This document shows positions 5,769-7,185 of a stretch of DNA of 7,185 nucleotides, piece by piece. This DNA is from an uncultured Clostridia bacterium (GTDB taxonomy: Bacteria > Bacillota > Clostridia > Oscillospirales > CAG-272): contig CALEJO010000012.1 in assembly GCA_937898155.1 (NCBI GenBank), positions 1 to 7,185 of the forward strand, given 5' to 3'. The first letter of the stretch is position 1. Every line of letters starts with the position of its first letter. The notes under the pieces are model-generated. The model saw nothing but the letters and a program-made list of their open reading frames with translations. It did no database searches and had not been told where the DNA came from. Both the position numbers and the translations under genes were made by a program.

Positions 5769-5818
5769 GCAAATATTCCCGAACCCGACAAATGCCACAA
5801 TTTCGGAGGAACTGCCGT

Positions 5819-7185
5819 ATGCAAAATAAATTTACACCCGCCGCCAAAGCCGTTCTCAAAAACGCCGCCGCGGAGGCGAGTGCGCTCGGTCACCCCTATA
5901 TCGGCACGGAGCATCTGCTTCTCGCCATGCTCCGCGACCGCGAATCCGTCGCGGGAACACTTCTGCACGCCCGCGGCATGGATCACGACCCGACGCAGGC
6001 GATGATCGTCGGTCTGTCGGGCAAAACCGAAGCGCCGCTCGACGCCTCCGATATGACGCCGGGACTCCGGCGCGTCATCGAGGGCTCCTCCCGCATCGCG
6101 CAGAAATACGGGCACGCGCTGATCGGCACGGAGGATCTGCTCCTCGCGCTCATTGCCGAGCGCGAATCCGTCGCCGTCAAGCTCCTCGTCGCACAAAACA
6201 TTAGCTTGAATGAACTGCAAAACGACGTCATCGCGTTCTTCGGCGACTTCGACGCGGGCGAAAATTCGTTGAAAGGCGGCGTGCGCCCCCTGCCGAGCGC
6301 ACTTGCGCAGTATGGACGCGATCTGACCGCGTTCGCCGCCTGCGGAATGCTCGATCCGATCATCGGACGCAAAGAAGAAACGGAGCGCGTCATTCAGATT
6401 CTGTCGCGCCGCGTCAAAAACAATCCCTGTCTCATCGGCGAGCCGGGCGTCGGCAAGACCGCCGTCATCGAAGGACTCGCCTGCCGCATCGCGGCGGGCG
6501 CGGTGCCCGACAACCTTGCGGAGAAAACGCTCGTCACGCTCGATATCAGTGCCATGATCGCGGGCGCGAAATATCGCGGCGAATTTGAGGACCGGCTCAA
6601 AAAAGTGACGGAGGAGGTCATCAAAAACCGCAATATCATCCTTTTTATCGACGAGATCCATACCATCGTCGGTGCCGGCGCGGCAGAGGGTGCCGTCGAT
6701 GCCGCCAACATTCTCAAACCCGTGCTGGCACGCGGGGAAATCCAGATCATCGGTGCCACGACGATCACCGAATACCGGCGGCACATCGAAAAGGACGCGG
6801 CGCTCGAACGCCGCTTCCAACCCGTTCTCGTGAAGGAGCCAAGTGAAGAGGAATCGCTCGATATTTTGCGCGGACTCAAAAGCAAATACGAAAGTCATCA
6901 CCATGTCGTCATTCTCGATGAGGCGATGGAAGCGGCAGTGCGACTGTCATGCCGATATATTCCCGACCGTTTTCTGCCCGACAAGGCGATAGACCTTGTT
7001 GACGAGGCGGCGGCGCATATAAGGGTAAACGGCGGGAGCTTTGTCGGCACGGAGGAAATTGCGCAGGTCGTGTCCTCATGGACAGGCATCCCCGTGACAA
7101 ATCTCGGCACGGACGAGTCTAAGCGTCTGCGTGAGATGGAAAGCATCCTGCACGAAAGAGTCATCGGTCAGTGCGACGCAGTCAG
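5819..7185 (+). CDS. clpC: ClpC-like Hsp100 ATPase without the middle domain (3' end outside window)
   Basis: The frame is open from ATG at 5819 to the window end (455 residues), with GGAGGA (5805-5810) 8 nt before the start. Clp unfoldases thread proteins into the ClpP protease in the cytoplasm. Residues 1-145 hold two Clp N-terminal repeats (FTPAAKAVL... and MTPGLRRVI..., each with an IGTE-LLLA motif). The D1 AAA+ module follows: IIGRKEE (near 184), Walker A GEPGVGKT (207-214), pore-loop region AKYRGEFEDR, Walker B ILFIDE (274-279), sensor IIGATT and arginine finger ERRF (330-333). After DEAAAHIR (395-402) the chain passes in about ten residues to EEIAQVVSSWTGIPV (412-426), so the coiled-coil M-domain expected here in ClpC is absent, as in ClpA. 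The SSWTGIPV linker and HERVIGQ that follow are of ClpC/ClpB type and lead into D2, which is cut off. Divergent from comM. Confidence 0.93.
   Translation, partial: MQNKFTPAAKAVLKNAAAEASALGHPYIGTEHLLLAMLRDRESVAGTLLHARGMDHDPTQAMIVGLSGKTEAPLDASDMTPGLRRVIEGSSRIAQKYGHALIGTEDLLLALIAERESVAVKLLVAQNISLNELQNDVIAFFGDFDAGENSLKGGVRPLPSALAQYGRDLTAFAACGMLDPIIGRKEETERVIQILSRRVKNNPCLIGEPGVGKTAVIEGLACRIAAGAVPDNLAEKTLVTLDISAMIAGAKYRGEFEDRLKKVTEEVIKNRNIILFIDEIHTIVGAGAAEGAVDAANILKPVLARGEIQIIGATTITEYRRHIEKDAALERRFQPVLVKEPSEEESLDILRGLKSKYESHHHVVILDEAMEAAVRLSCRYIPDRFLPDKAIDLVDEAAAHIRVNGGSFVGTEEIAQVVSSWTGIPVTNLGTDESKRLREMESILHERVIGQCDAV

Noticed and set aside
5756..6904. A 382-codon minus-strand open frame opposite clpC
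   Set aside because: The plus strand here encodes an unmistakable Clp N-domain and D1 AAA+ module with all motifs. The antisense frame has no family resemblance and would run into the comM promoter.

Overview
The window looks like chromosomal DNA of a Gram-positive, Clostridia-like bacterium (Bacillota). Coding regions are GC-rich and intergenic gaps are very AT-rich. Promoters are near-consensus sigma-A type (TATAAT boxes, 17-nt spacers), and AGGAG-type ribosome binding sites precede each gene. The gene set (a ClpC-type Hsp100 ATPase, a YifB/ComM ATPase, a Vat/CatB-type acetyltransferase and a compact RCC1 protein) also fits. This assignment is inference; I did not recognise a specific genome.

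Layout. (1) 28-182, minus strand: a tRNA-Arg(ACG) gene with encoded CCA, its own promoter and a 3' hairpin. (2) 248-3495, plus strand: a three-gene operon from one extended -10 promoter. It encodes a membrane-anchored metallo-beta-lactamase-fold protein like the ComEC C-terminal domain, an exported SGNH/GDSL hydrolase with a TTG start, and a two-helix membrane protein carrying a complete seven-blade RCC1/BLIP-II-like propeller. It ends at a bidirectional terminator. (3) 3467-5768, minus strand: a two-gene operon, yifB/comM followed closely by a CatB/Vat-family acetyltransferase, which shares the same terminator. (4) 5819-7185, plus strand: the 5' part of a clpC-like gene, divergent from comM and cut off by the window end. 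Its reading frame is open throughout and the encoded protein lacks the ClpC middle domain.

How the genes work together. The first operon puts two predicted extracytoplasmic hydrolases and one membrane-tethered propeller under one promoter. All three products are predicted at or outside the membrane, so an envelope-related joint role is plausible, but no substrate can be read from the sequence. comM and clpC are housekeeping-type genes. The acetyltransferase appears to be co-transcribed with comM only by position.

The most interesting items are the perfectly phased 7 x 38-residue propeller and its operon partners, the M-domain-less ClpC, and the in-frame HHSS repeat at the N-terminus of the MBL protein. 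I saw no mobile element, CRISPR array or obvious defence system.
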